Source: DASUPK01 sp036276255
GTDB lineage: Bacteria > Actinomycetota > Thermoleophilia > Solirubrobacterales > 70-9
Reading direction: 5' to 3'
Assembly (NCBI GenBank): GCA_036276255.1
Contig: DASUPK010000050.1
Location: forward strand, 28,575-92,574
Length of the DNA: 64,000 bases
The notes below the pieces were generated by a model. The model made no database searches and had not been told where the DNA came from. It was given only the letters and a program-made list of their open reading frames with translations. The position numbers were made by a program, and so were the translations under genes. Each line of letters begins with the position of its first letter. The stretch's first letter is position 1. Positions 51,166-60,048 of this stretch are shown here, one piece after another.

Positions 51166-52194
51166 TTGGCTGAGCCCGTCGCGCTCGATGCTTATGGGGC
51201 GGACGGTGGACCCGAGCTCGTCCTGGAGGGCGCGAGAATCGCCGCCGCCGATGGGATCCCGGTTCGCATCTTCGGCCCCTCATCGCTCGAGCCGCCGGCC
51301 GGGGTCGACCTGGATCCGACGACCGACTGGATCGGCAACGAGGCCGAGCCGGTCGCCGCGGTGAGATCGAAGCCCCACGCCTCGGTCGTACGCGGTGCCG
51401 CCGCGGTCGCCGACGGGCTGTGCAGCTCCCTGGTCAGCGCCGGATCGACAGGCGCGACGATGACGGCCGCGCTCTTCGCCCTGAAGCGGGCCCAGGGAGT
51501 TCATCGTCCCGCGCTCGCGGCCCAGATCCCGGTTCCGAGCGCCGACGGGCCGCCCCTCGTCTTCCTGGACGCCGGGGCCAACACCGACGTCCGGCCTCAA
51601 CACCTGATCCAATTCGCGTTCCTCGGTTCGGCCTTCTGTCGGGCCGTCCTCGGCGTGGAGGACCCCCGAGTCGCGCTTCTGTCCGTGGGCGAGGAGCAGA
51701 AGAAGGGCCGCGCCGACGTCGTCGAGGCCCACGAGTCGCTGACCGGCGCGGGTGGCATCCGTTTCATCGGGAACGTCGAGGGCCGCGACCTGTTTTCGGG
51801 AGAGGCCGACGTGATCGTCACCGACGGCTTCACCGGCAACGTCACGCTGAAGACAATCGAGGGCACGGCGCGTGCCGTCGCCGATGCGGTCCGGGCCGCC
51901 GCCCGCTCCGGCCCGATGGCGTCGGCCGGGGGGCTGCTGCTGCGCCCGGCCCTCGGCGGCCTGCGCCGGAGCATGGACCCGAACTCAATCGGCGGCGCGA
52001 TCCTGCTCGGGCTGCGGGGGGTGGCCGTGGTCGCGCACGGCAGCTCCACCCCGGTGGGCATCGCGAACGCGGTTCGCCTCGCCGACCGTGCGGTGCGGGA
52101 ACGAGCGGTGGACCGCACTGGAGAGTTGCTCGCTGCCGCGGGCGCGACCAGGGACGCATTGCGTGAGAGCCCCTCCGAGACAGCTGAGCGATAA
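51166..52194 (+). CDS. plsX: Phosphate acyltransferase PlsX
   Basis: A 342-residue peripheral enzyme converting acyl-ACP to acyl-phosphate for phospholipid synthesis. The usual DAMGGD start reads LDAYGADGGPE here; SAGSTGATM, DAGANTDVRPQHLIQFA, GEEQKKGR and VTDGFTGNVTLKTIEG are standard. TTG start at 51166. It is followed by acpP after 14 nt, and RNase III and SMC follow. Confidence 0.94.
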   Translation: MAEPVALDAYGADGGPELVLEGARIAAADGIPVRIFGPSSLEPPAGVDLDPTTDWIGNEAEPVAAVRSKPHASVVRGAAAVADGLCSSLVSAGSTGATMTAALFALKRAQGVHRPALAAQIPVPSADGPPLVFLDAGANTDVRPQHLIQFAFLGSAFCRAVLGVEDPRVALLSVGEEQKKGRADVVEAHESLTGAGGIRFIGNVEGRDLFSGEADVIVTDGFTGNVTLKTIEGTARAVADAVRAAARSGPMASAGGLLLRPALGGLRRSMDPNSIGGAILLGLRGVAVVAHGSSTPVGIANAVRLADRAVRERAVDRTGELLAAAGATRDALRESPSETAER

Positions 52195-52208
52195 GGGATA
52201 ATCAGGAC

Positions 52209-52457
52209 ATGGAACGTGAAGAGGTGATGTCGCTGGTCCGGAACCACCTGAGCACCGAGCTCGAGGTGGCCCCGGAGAAGATCCAGCCCGAGACCAGGTT
52301 CCGGGAGGATCTCGACGCCGACTCGCTCGACCTGTACGAACTCGTCATGGAGCTCGAGGACCGCTACGCGATCCGGGTCAGCGAGGAGGAGGCGGCGGAG
52401 ATCGAGACCGTGGGCGACGCTGTCGACTTCGTCTGCGCCCGCGTGCTGGCCACGTAG
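52209..52457 (+). CDS. acpP: Acyl carrier protein
   Basis: An 82-residue acidic four-helix carrier. The phosphopantetheine serine is in LDADSLDLYELVMELED (DSL motif). The C-terminus VGDAVDFVCARVLA is typical. ATG start. It supplies acyl-ACP for PlsX and fatty acid synthesis. CoaD, needed for its prosthetic group, is at 44383. Confidence 0.95.
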   Translation: MEREEVMSLVRNHLSTELEVAPEKIQPETRFREDLDADSLDLYELVMELEDRYAIRVSEEEAAEIETVGDAVDFVCARVLAT

Positions 52458-52483
52458 ATCCGGAGGAGCAGCGAGCTGATCCG

Positions 52484-53164
52484 ATGACACCTGGAACCGC
52501 CCAGCTGGCGGAGCTGTTCGCGGATACCCCCGAAGAGCTGCACCGGCAGGCATTCTCTCACTCATCCTGGGTCGAGAAGCGCACCGACAGCTACGGCCGG
52601 CTCGCGTTCCTCGGGGACAGCGTCCTCGGGCTCTCGGTCGCGACGCTCCTCTTCGAGGAGCATCCCGACGCCGACATCGGCGAGCTCACCAAGATCCTCA
52701 ATCAGGCGGTCAGCGGGCGCGCCTGCGCCGAGGTCGCCCGTCGGCTCGAGCTGCCGCGGCTGCTCGCGGAGGAGGCTCCGGACGGGGGCGATGGCCTGCC
52801 GGTGGACACGCTGCTCGCGTCGGAGCGAACTCTGGCCTCCGTCTGCGAGGCCGTGATCGGCGCGGCCTATCTGGCCCACGGCTTCGAGCGCACCTCGGCG
52901 GCGGTGGTGGAGGCCTTCGGCGAGGAGATCGAGCAGGCCACCCGCGAGCGCATGGACTACAAGTCCGAGCTCCAGGAGCGTCTCGCCCGGGACGGCGACA
53001 CCGTCGACTACGAGGTCGCCAGCGAGGCTGGGCCGCCGCACGATCGCCGCTTCGAGATCCGTGCGACCGTCGCCGGGGATGAGGTGGGCGTCGGCTCCGG
53101 CAGGAGCAAGAAGGCGGCCGAGCAGGCCGCCGCCCGCCGTGCCCTGGAGCGCCTGCCCGGCTGA
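52484..53164 (+). CDS. rnc: RNase III family protein with altered catalytic residues
   Basis: A 226-residue protein with an RNase III domain (about 1-150) and a well-kept dsRNA-binding domain (DYKSELQERLARDG, GVGSGRSKKAAEQAAARRAL). The signature helix reads YGRLAFLGDSVLGL: the E. coli residues Glu38 and Glu41 are Gly38 and Ala41 here, while Asp45 is kept. In TLASVCEAVIGAAYL the usual Asp (E. coli D114) is Ser119, while Glu (E117) is Glu122. Two of four metal ligands are thus missing. It may be inactive or use another chemistry, yet it sits in the normal acpP-rnc-smc place. ATG start. Confidence 0.9.
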   Translation: MTPGTAQLAELFADTPEELHRQAFSHSSWVEKRTDSYGRLAFLGDSVLGLSVATLLFEEHPDADIGELTKILNQAVSGRACAEVARRLELPRLLAEEAPDGGDGLPVDTLLASERTLASVCEAVIGAAYLAHGFERTSAAVVEAFGEEIEQATRERMDYKSELQERLARDGDTVDYEVASEAGPPHDRRFEIRATVAGDEVGVGSGRSKKAAEQAAARRALERLPG

Positions 53165-53218
53165 CGTCCGAGCCAGGCGCGACGCTTCGGTTCGCTCCCT
53201 GCGACCCTTGCGAGAGAG

Positions 53219-56200
53219 ATGTATCTGAAGGCCATCAACCTGAAGGGCTTCAAGTCCTTCCCCGACCGCACCCGGCTCACCTTCTCGCCGGGCGTCAGCG
53301 TGATCGTGGGCCCGAACGGCTCGGGCAAGTCGAACATCACCGACGCGGTGTTATGGGCACTGGGCGAGCAGAGTCCCTCCGCGGTCCGCGGCCATCAGAT
53401 GCGCGACGTGATCTTCGCCGGCGGCAAAGGCCAGTCGCCTCGCCGCTTCGCCGAGGTCGAGGTGGTGATCGACAACTCCGAGGGCCGCGCCGCGAGCGAG
53501 TTCTCCGAGATCTCGATCTCGCGGCGGATCGAGCGCAACGGCGACGGTGAGTACCGCCTGAACGGTGCCCGTTGCCGCCTCACGGACGTGGTCGAGGCCC
53601 TATCGGACACGAACATGGGCCGGGAGGCTCACTCGGTGATCAGTCAGGGCAAGGTCGAGGCGATCGTCAGCTCGAAGCCCCGTGACCGGCGCCTGCTGAT
53701 CGAGGAGGCGGCCGGCCTCGGCAAGCACCGCAAGCGCCGCCACAGCGCGCAGCTCAAGCTGGACCGCACGCGCGACAACCTGGAGCGGGCGATGGACGTG
53801 GAGCGGGAAGCCCGCTCGCGCCTCCGGCCGCTCAAGCGGCAGGCCGAGGCGGCGGAGCGCACCGCCAAGCTCCTGCGCCAGACGAACGAGCTTCGCGCGC
53901 GGATCGTCGCCGACGACCTCCGCGCGCAGCAGGAGCAGCTCACCGCGGCCGAGACGGAGCTCGCGAAGGTGCGAGCCACGCGGGACTCCGTCGAGAAGCG
54001 CTTCGAGGAGGTCCGGGCGCGCCGCACCGCGATCGAGGAGCGGATCGCGGCCGGCGAGGAGGGCCGACGCCGCCAGGGCGAGACCCTGGCCGAGGCCCGG
54101 GCGGCCACCGAGCGCGTCCGCGCCCGCGCCGAGGCCCTCGAGGTGGCCGAGCGCGACCTGCGCGGCGCCCTGGGCGAGCGGCAGCTTCGCCTCGACGCCC
54201 TCGACGAGGAGCCCGAGGACGCCACCGGTGCGGCGCGTGTCGCCGAGCTCGAGGCCGAGCTGGCCAAGCTCGGGGAGGACGCGTCGGAGGAAGGCGAGCG
54301 CCTGCGCGGCGAGGCCGGGGAGGCCGAGCAGAGGCGCGCCGCCGCCAAGGCCGCCCTCGAGCCGCTGGAGCGGGCCGAGGAGGAGATCTCCGCGGTGCTC
54401 CACCGCGCGACGCAGATGCACGAGATGGCGCGGACCGAGGCGCAGAAGGCCTCCGAGCGGCGAGCCGCGCTGGCGGGCGAGCTCGCGGCGGTCGAGGCGA
54501 AGCTGGCCGCCGCCGCGGTCGAGGGCGAGCACGAGGCCCTCGCGGGGATGCTGGAGGCCGGCTCAGGACTGGAGCGGGCGGTATCGGCTGTCCTTGGGGA
54601 GCGGCTGCGGGCCTCCATCGTCGGCTCCGTCGACGAGGGGCGCGAGCGGCTGGCCGCCGCCGAGGGCGCTGCGCGCGCACTGATCTCCTCCGGCCCGACC
54701 AATCCGACTTCATCGGCGCCGAAGGACGGCGCCCGCCGCCTGCTCGACCTGATCGAGGCACACGGAGAGGCCGCGCCGATCACCGAGCGCCTGCTGGCCG
54801 ATGCCTGGCTCGTGGACGACTTCGACGAGCTTGCGGAGGGGTTCGCCGGCGTGGCCGTCACGGTGGACGGCGAGTGCTACGACGCCGCCGCCGGCGAGAT
54901 CCGGCGACTGCCCCGGGAGGGGACCGATCCCGCCCTGGCCGCGCGCTCCGAGCGCGAGGAGCTCGCCTCGCGGCTCGCCCAGCGCGAGCAGACGGAGGAG
55001 CGAGCCAGGCGGGACCTGGAGCGGACGGAGTCGGCGCTGGCCGAGGCCCGCGGGCGCGAGGAGGAATCCCAGAAGGGCATCCGGGACGCCCGTCGGGCTC
55101 TCGACCAGGCCGCGGAGGAGGCGAGTCGCACCGGTTGGCTCGCGGAGCGCCACGCCGAGCGCGAGGGGGAGGGCTCGGGCACCGCGATCCAGCGCGCCAA
55201 GCTCGAGGCCGAGCTGGCCGCCGAGCGTCGCCACGCCGAGGGTGCCGAACGTGCCCGCGAGAAGCGCCAGGTGGACCGCGAGGAGCTCGAGCGGCGCATC
55301 GCCCTCGAGCAGCGGACCCTGCCGGCGCTGGGCCGGGCCCGGGACGCACTGCGCCGCGTGGCCGAGCGGCTCGAGGCCCGCGCCGCGAAGCTCGCCGAGA
55401 CCGAGGGAGAGGACGGAGGCGATGTGGCCGCCGAGCTGCGCGAGTGCTCACAGCAGGAGTTCGGCCTGCAGGCAGAGCTCCGGGAGGCGAGCGAGGCGAT
55501 GACCGTCGCGGAGGTCGAGGCCACGCAGCTGCGCGGGCATCACGACGAGAGCACCGCGGAGCTGCAACGCCTCGGCGCTGCTCTGAGCGAGGAGCTGGGC
55601 GCCGCCGCCGAGCCGCTCACCGGCGAGGAGCGCGAGACGATCGAGACCAAGCTCGCCAGGCTCGATCGCAACCGCGAGCAGATCGGCCCGGTGAATCCGC
55701 TGGCGGAGCGCGAGTACGGAGAGGCGCGCGAGCACGTCACGGAGCTGGCCGAGCAGCGCAAGGACCTGGAGAAGGCGATCACCGAGTTGCGGGCTCTGGT
55801 CCGCCGCACGGACAGGGAAATCGCTGCCGCCTTCGAGGAGACGTTCGAGGCGACCGCTCGAGGCTTCGAGGAGATGGTTGCCGAGCTCTTCCCGGGCGGC
55901 AAGGGGCGCCTGCGCCGGGTGGATGTGGGGCCGCGGCCGTTCGCCGGGCAGGCTCCGGAGGGCGAGGGGGACGCCCCGGCCGACCCGGACGAGGAGATCC
56001 TCCCGCCCGACGACGACGGGGGCGTCGAGATCGAGGTGACTCCGGCGGGCAAGTCCACGCGCCGCCTCTCGCTGCTGTCCGGCGGCGAGAAGTCGCTGGT
56101 CGCGCTCGCCTTCGTCTTCGCTGTGCTGATGGCCCGGCCGTGCCCCTTCTACATTCTCGACGAGGTCGAGGCTGCCCTCGACGACATCAACATCGACCGC

Positions 56201-56413
56201 TTCCTGCGCCTGGTCCGCCGGTTCGCCGAGCGCTCGCAGTTCATCGTCGTCACCCACCAGAAGCGGACGATGGACGCCGCCGACATCCTCTACGGGGTCA
56301 GCATGGGCGGCGACGGGATCACCAAGGTCGTCTCGCGCAAGCTGCCGCGCGACGAGCTCGAGACGCTGCCGGGCGGCCCCGAGGCAGCGGACGCGGCAGC
56401 CGAAGCCGCCTAG
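53219..56413 (+). CDS. smc: Chromosome segregation protein SMC
   Basis: A 1064-residue SMC ATPase, core of bacterial condensin with ScpA and ScpB (9951-11248). Head: YLKAINLKGFKSFPDRT, Walker A GPNGSGKSNITDAV. Long Glu/Arg/Ala-rich coiled coils cover about 170-430 and 570-880. The hinge spans about 440-560 (AVSAVLGERLRASIVGS). The C-terminal head has LSGGEKSLVALAF and Walker B YILDEVEAALDD. It is 100-150 residues shorter than most bacterial SMCs, mainly in the arms. ATG start. Confidence 0.97.
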   Translation: MYLKAINLKGFKSFPDRTRLTFSPGVSVIVGPNGSGKSNITDAVLWALGEQSPSAVRGHQMRDVIFAGGKGQSPRRFAEVEVVIDNSEGRAASEFSEISISRRIERNGDGEYRLNGARCRLTDVVEALSDTNMGREAHSVISQGKVEAIVSSKPRDRRLLIEEAAGLGKHRKRRHSAQLKLDRTRDNLERAMDVEREARSRLRPLKRQAEAAERTAKLLRQTNELRARIVADDLRAQQEQLTAAETELAKVRATRDSVEKRFEEVRARRTAIEERIAAGEEGRRRQGETLAEARAATERVRARAEALEVAERDLRGALGERQLRLDALDEEPEDATGAARVAELEAELAKLGEDASEEGERLRGEAGEAEQRRAAAKAALEPLERAEEEISAVLHRATQMHEMARTEAQKASERRAALAGELAAVEAKLAAAAVEGEHEALAGMLEAGSGLERAVSAVLGERLRASIVGSVDEGRERLAAAEGAARALISSGPTNPTSSAPKDGARRLLDLIEAHGEAAPITERLLADAWLVDDFDELAEGFAGVAVTVDGECYDAAAGEIRRLPREGTDPALAARSEREELASRLAQREQTEERARRDLERTESALAEARGREEESQKGIRDARRALDQAAEEASRTGWLAERHAEREGEGSGTAIQRAKLEAELAAERRHAEGAERAREKRQVDREELERRIALEQRTLPALGRARDALRRVAERLEARAAKLAETEGEDGGDVAAELRECSQQEFGLQAELREASEAMTVAEVEATQLRGHHDESTAELQRLGAALSEELGAAAEPLTGEERETIETKLARLDRNREQIGPVNPLAEREYGEAREHVTELAEQRKDLEKAITELRALVRRTDREIAAAFEETFEATARGFEEMVAELFPGGKGRLRRVDVGPRPFAGQAPEGEGDAPADPDEEILPPDDDGGVEIEVTPAGKSTRRLSLLSGGEKSLVALAFVFAVLMARPCPFYILDEVEAALDDINIDRFLRLVRRFAERSQFIVVTHQKRTMDAADILYGVSMGGDGITKVVSRKLPRDELETLPGGPEAADAAAEAA

Positions 56414-56424
56414 CGTTTCCCGTC

Positions 56425-57177
56425 TTGCCTCCGTGCGTCTTGATCACGATTCCGATCAGCCACTACTGCGAGAAGGCTCGCTGGGCTCTGGATCGCACGG
56501 GCGCCAGGTATCGAGAGCAGGCGCACCTGCAGCTCATCCACCGGCTCGCTGTGCGAAGAGCAGGGGGTGGGACGACCGTTCCGGTGCTGGTGTGCGGCGA
56601 TCGGGTGCTGGCCGACTCGGCCGACATCGTTGATGAGGCCAATGCCAATGCGCCGCAGGGTCAGCGGCTTTACCCGGACGACCCCGGCGCGGTCGCGGAG
56701 GTTCGAGCCCTGGAACGCGACTTCGACGCCAATCTGGGACCCCACGGACGACGGTGGATGTACAACGAAATGCGCGGACGTCGCGATCTCGCGGTTGCAT
56801 ACGCCTGCACCGGCGTCCCAACCTGGGAGCGTCGGGCGCTGCCGCTGGCCTATCCCGCGGTCACACGGATGATCGATCGGATTCTTGACATCTCGGCGAC
56901 CACCGCAGCGCAGTCTGAGGCCCAGGTGCGGGTCGTCTTCGACTCGGTCGCAAGACGGCTTGGCGACGACCGCCCGTATCTGTGCGGCGATCGGTTCACC
57001 GCCGCCGACCTGACGTTCGCCGCGCTGGCGGCATCCGTCTTGATGCCGCCCGAGTACGGGGTGCCCCTGCCGCAACCCGAGGAGTTGCCCGTGGCGATGG
57101 CGGCGGTCGTGCGGGAGTTTCGCGAGCACCCGGCGGGTGCGCACGCGCTCGCCATGTACCGCGACGAACGGCGCTGA
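56425..57177 (+). CDS. Glutathione S-transferase-like protein
   Basis: A 250-residue GST-fold protein. N-terminal LITIPISHYCEKARWALDRTGARY has a Cys in the position where the related protein at 40343 has Asn; cis-Pro in TTVPVLVCGD and DSADIVDEAN follow. The C-terminal helical domain has CGDRFTAADLTFAALAASV. TTG starts at 56425 or 56440. It is inserted between smc and ftsY, which are normally adjacent. Substrate unknown. Confidence 0.8.
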   Translation: MPPCVLITIPISHYCEKARWALDRTGARYREQAHLQLIHRLAVRRAGGGTTVPVLVCGDRVLADSADIVDEANANAPQGQRLYPDDPGAVAEVRALERDFDANLGPHGRRWMYNEMRGRRDLAVAYACTGVPTWERRALPLAYPAVTRMIDRILDISATTAAQSEAQVRVVFDSVARRLGDDRPYLCGDRFTAADLTFAALAASVLMPPEYGVPLPQPEELPVAMAAVVREFREHPAGAHALAMYRDERR

Positions 57178-57217
57178 AGAGAGGGCGGCGGGCGGGCCCG
57201 GGGTACAGTCCGCCGCC

Positions 57218-58210
57218 ATGGCGACGAGTTGGCAGGAGGCCTTCGACCTCGGCGACCGAGAGGTCCCGCCCCTCACAGATCAGGAAGAGCGCACCGGCGT
57301 CTTTCGTCGTCTGCGCGAGGGGTTGACCCGCAGTCGCCAGGCGCTGACCGCCGAGCTCTCCTCCAGCTTCACGGAGCGGATCGACGACGAGACCTGGGAG
57401 CACATCGAGGAGGCGCTGATCCTTGCCGACGTCGGTGCGCCGACCACGGCTGCGGTCGTGCGGCGCCTCGAGGACGAGGTGGAGGCGGGAGAGCTGACCG
57501 GCGGCGAGGCGCTGCGCGAGCGGCTGATCGCGCTGTTGGCCGAGACCGCGTCGCCAGGCGGGGAGGAGGCCGCGAAGATCCACCTGCCCGACCGGCCCTC
57601 CGTCCTGATGGTGGTCGGCGTGAACGGCACCGGCAAGACGACGACGATCGGGAAGATCGCCTGGCACCTGCAGAAGGAGCTGGGGCTCGACGTGATCGTC
57701 GCGGCGGCGGACACCTACCGGGCCGCGGCGGTCAACCAGCTGCAGGAATGGGCCGATCGCGCCGGAACGCAGATTGTGCGCGGCACCGAGGGTGGCGACC
57801 CGGGTGCGGTCGCCTATGACGGTGTCGCCGCGGCGCAGGCGCGCAATGCCGACGTGGTGATCTGCGACACGGCGGGGCGCCTGCACACCCACGGCAACCT
57901 GATGGAGGAGCTGGCGAAGGTGCGACGCGTGATCACCAAGCAGCTCCCCGAGGCGCCACACGAGACGTTGGTGGTGATCGATGCCACCACCGGGCAGAAC
58001 GGCGTCCGCCAGGCTCGGGAGTTCGCCAAGACGGTCGAGGTGACCGGCGCGGTCCTGACCAAGCTCGACGGCAGCGCCAAGGGCGGGGTCGCTCTGGCGA
58101 TCGCCTCGGAGCTCGGCATCCCCGTCAAGCTGATCGGGATCGGCGAGGCCCTCGAGGACCTGCGTCCGTTCGACGCCGAGGAGTTCGCCCGGGCGCTGCT
58201 CACGGAGTAG
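57218..58210 (+). CDS. ftsY: Signal recognition particle receptor FtsY
   Basis: A 330-residue SRP GTPase receptor that docks ribosome-SRP complexes on the membrane. N domain from about 30-120 (FRRLREGLTRSRQALTAEL, EALILADVG), G1 GVNGTGKTTTIGKIAWHL near residue 130, ADTYRAAAVNQLQEWA, DTAGRLHTHGNLMEEL, TKLDGSAKGG and the closing GIGEALEDLRPFDAEEF. The acidic A domain is nearly absent, as in many Gram-positive FtsY. ATG start. Confidence 0.96.
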   Translation: MATSWQEAFDLGDREVPPLTDQEERTGVFRRLREGLTRSRQALTAELSSSFTERIDDETWEHIEEALILADVGAPTTAAVVRRLEDEVEAGELTGGEALRERLIALLAETASPGGEEAAKIHLPDRPSVLMVVGVNGTGKTTTIGKIAWHLQKELGLDVIVAAADTYRAAAVNQLQEWADRAGTQIVRGTEGGDPGAVAYDGVAAAQARNADVVICDTAGRLHTHGNLMEELAKVRRVITKQLPEAPHETLVVIDATTGQNGVRQAREFAKTVEVTGAVLTKLDGSAKGGVALAIASELGIPVKLIGIGEALEDLRPFDAEEFARALLTE

Positions 58211-58258
58211 CAACGAAACGACCGGCGGCGGCCGCCCCCGCTGCCAGACTTCCGGACG

Positions 58259-59203
58259 GTGGGAGAGGGAGCGAATAGGGGCCCGATCGCGATGATCGCC
58301 GCGGCGCTCTGCGCGGCCGCTCTCGCCCTGCCCGCCACGGCGAGCGCAGCCTCGGGAGCGGACCTGAGCCCGCAGGCGCTCTTCGCGGGCACCACCCTCT
58401 CGCTCAAGAAGGGCAGTGCTCCGCGCATCCTCGGCCGCGTGGTGCTCGCCGGGAAGGTTCAGGTTCCCTGGGTCAACCAGACGGTGAGCCTCGCCGTCCG
58501 GCGGGAGGGGAGGCTGGTCGTCTCGCGAACGGTCCCGGTCAACCCGGAGAACGGCCGGTTCCACGCTTCGTTCCGGCTCAAGGGCTGCTGCGACTACGTC
58601 GCCCAGGCGATCCACAACACCGACGCCTCGGCCCCGATCGGCCTCGACGTGCACGCGCCGCGAGTGCTCAGACCTGGGCGTGAGGCCCTGCTCTTCAACC
58701 GCCTGCTCGCCGGCGCCGGGTACCACATGGGCGACATCTCGGACCGCTTCGACGAGAGCACGGGGCTGGCGGTCCTCGCGATGCGGAAGGTCAACGACCT
58801 GCCCCGGACCGAGGACTACGACCCCCGCCTCTTCGAGATGCTGCTGCGCGGCCGTGGGGCGTTCGAACCGGTCCACGACCAGCCGGGCCGCTACGTCGAG
58901 GTCGACCTCTCCCGCCAGGTGATGGCCCTGATCGAGGACGGCAAGCCCGCCGACGTCTTCCACGTCTCGACCGGCGCCTTCGGCACGCCGACCGGGACCT
59001 ACAGCTTCTATGAGAAGTCCCCCGGCTACAACCAGAAGGGCATGTACTACTCCGTCTACTACTCGGGCAACTACGCGACGCACGGCTACTACACCGTTCC
59101 TAACTATCCGGCCAGCCACGGCTGCGTGAGGAACCCGGAGGTCTACTCCGTCTTCATCTACGACTGGATCTCGCTGGGGGACCCGATCTACATCTACGAA
59201 TAA
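58259..59203 (+). CDS. Secreted L,D-transpeptidase (YkuD domain)
   Basis: A 314-residue exported enzyme. Signal peptide about residues 10-32 (ALALPATASAA), an N-terminal beta domain, a peptidoglycan-binding-like helix set (GAGYHMGDISDRFDESTGLAV), then the YkuD catalytic domain: VEVDLSRQVMALIEDGK, VSTGAFGTPTG and the active-site ASHGCVRNPEV with catalytic Cys. It would make 3-3 cross-links in the wall. GTG start. It sits between ftsY and ffh, which is unusual. Confidence 0.9.
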   Translation: MGEGANRGPIAMIAAALCAAALALPATASAASGADLSPQALFAGTTLSLKKGSAPRILGRVVLAGKVQVPWVNQTVSLAVRREGRLVVSRTVPVNPENGRFHASFRLKGCCDYVAQAIHNTDASAPIGLDVHAPRVLRPGREALLFNRLLAGAGYHMGDISDRFDESTGLAVLAMRKVNDLPRTEDYDPRLFEMLLRGRGAFEPVHDQPGRYVEVDLSRQVMALIEDGKPADVFHVSTGAFGTPTGTYSFYEKSPGYNQKGMYYSVYYSGNYATHGYYTVPNYPASHGCVRNPEVYSVFIYDWISLGDPIYIYE

Positions 59204-59262
59204 CCGATGCGCGCGGCCCAGGGGCCGAGCCTGACCGCGCGCCTCGATCGCTGTCCTAGCCG

Positions 59263-59844
59263 CTAGAACGCGAGCAGCGAGAAGGTCCGGTTGTCGACCA
59301 CGTTGCCCCCGGCGTTGTGGACGATCACTTGGAACACGTTCTCTCCCGGGATCGGCGACGGATCCGCGAGCACATAGTTGACGTAGCCATCGGCGCCGAC
59401 CATCGTCGCCTGCGCAGACCCGGAGGCGTCCGGACCGCTGTTGCCCGCGAAGCGGACGAAGTACTGGCCCTGGGCGAGCCGCTCGAGCTGCACCGAGCTC
59501 GTCGTGTTGCCGGGCCGGAAGCAGTTGAAGCCCGGCACGTCGGTGAAGTTCGTGTTGCTGGCGCCTGTCGTGTTGACGACTACGGTCGCCTTGATCCCAC
59601 CGGCGCTGCAGAAGCGCTGGAAGCCGGGGGCGGGCGTCCCCCCGAACTTCGCCGCGTTCCCCGCGCTCGCCACGTTCAGCCCCTGGGCCTGCTTCGAGAT
59701 CTCCTGATCCGCGATCGCCCGGACCTTCCTCTTGTCCTTGCCCTTGAGCGCGGCGTAGCCGACGCCCCCCAGGGCGACGAACAGGGCCACGCAGGCAACG
59801 ATCAGCGCAGGGCTGGGCAGCAGCCCTCGAACGAGCTTCCTCAT
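59263..59844 (-). CDS. Thermoleophilia-type exported protein of unknown function
   Basis: A 193-residue exported protein. The N-terminus has LIVACVALFVALGGVGYAALKGK, the signal/anchor style common in this class, then SASGNAAKFGG-like linker (VASAGNAAKFGGTPAPG), two cysteines (RFCSAGG, NCFRPG) and a beta-rich C-terminal domain ending NRTFSLLAF. No function known. ATG start. The about 200-bp gap to ffh holds divergent promoters. Confidence 0.75.
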   Translation of the reverse strand: MRKLVRGLLPSPALIVACVALFVALGGVGYAALKGKDKRKVRAIADQEISKQAQGLNVASAGNAAKFGGTPAPGFQRFCSAGGIKATVVVNTTGASNTNFTDVPGFNCFRPGNTTSSVQLERLAQGQYFVRFAGNSGPDASGSAQATMVGADGYVNYVLADPSPIPGENVFQVIVHNAGGNVVDNRTFSLLAF

Positions 59845-60048
59845 CGTGTTCCTCTCTTCGTGATCCGGCGGGCGCCGGCCTCGGTTGCGCGGAGAAACCC
59901 TCCGACAACCGAGCGCCGACGCCCAGCCATCCCCCTGGGATCCCCCTGACTTTGTTCTGTCTACGGGGGAAGAGGCCGTGGGGTTTGGCCAAAGGTGGAG
60001 ATCGGAGTTGTCCGCCTCGGCAGAGGCGCCGCTCTAAGCTGGAACGCT

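Noticed and set aside
53600..54532. Long antisense open frames inside smc and several other genes
   Set aside because: GC-rich third positions open the antisense frames; the proteins are low-complexity Arg/Ala/Leu strings without family motifs.
54874..56424. Apparent 767-codon frame upstream of the second GST-like gene
   Set aside because: It runs through smc in another frame; only the part after 56425 shows protein motifs.
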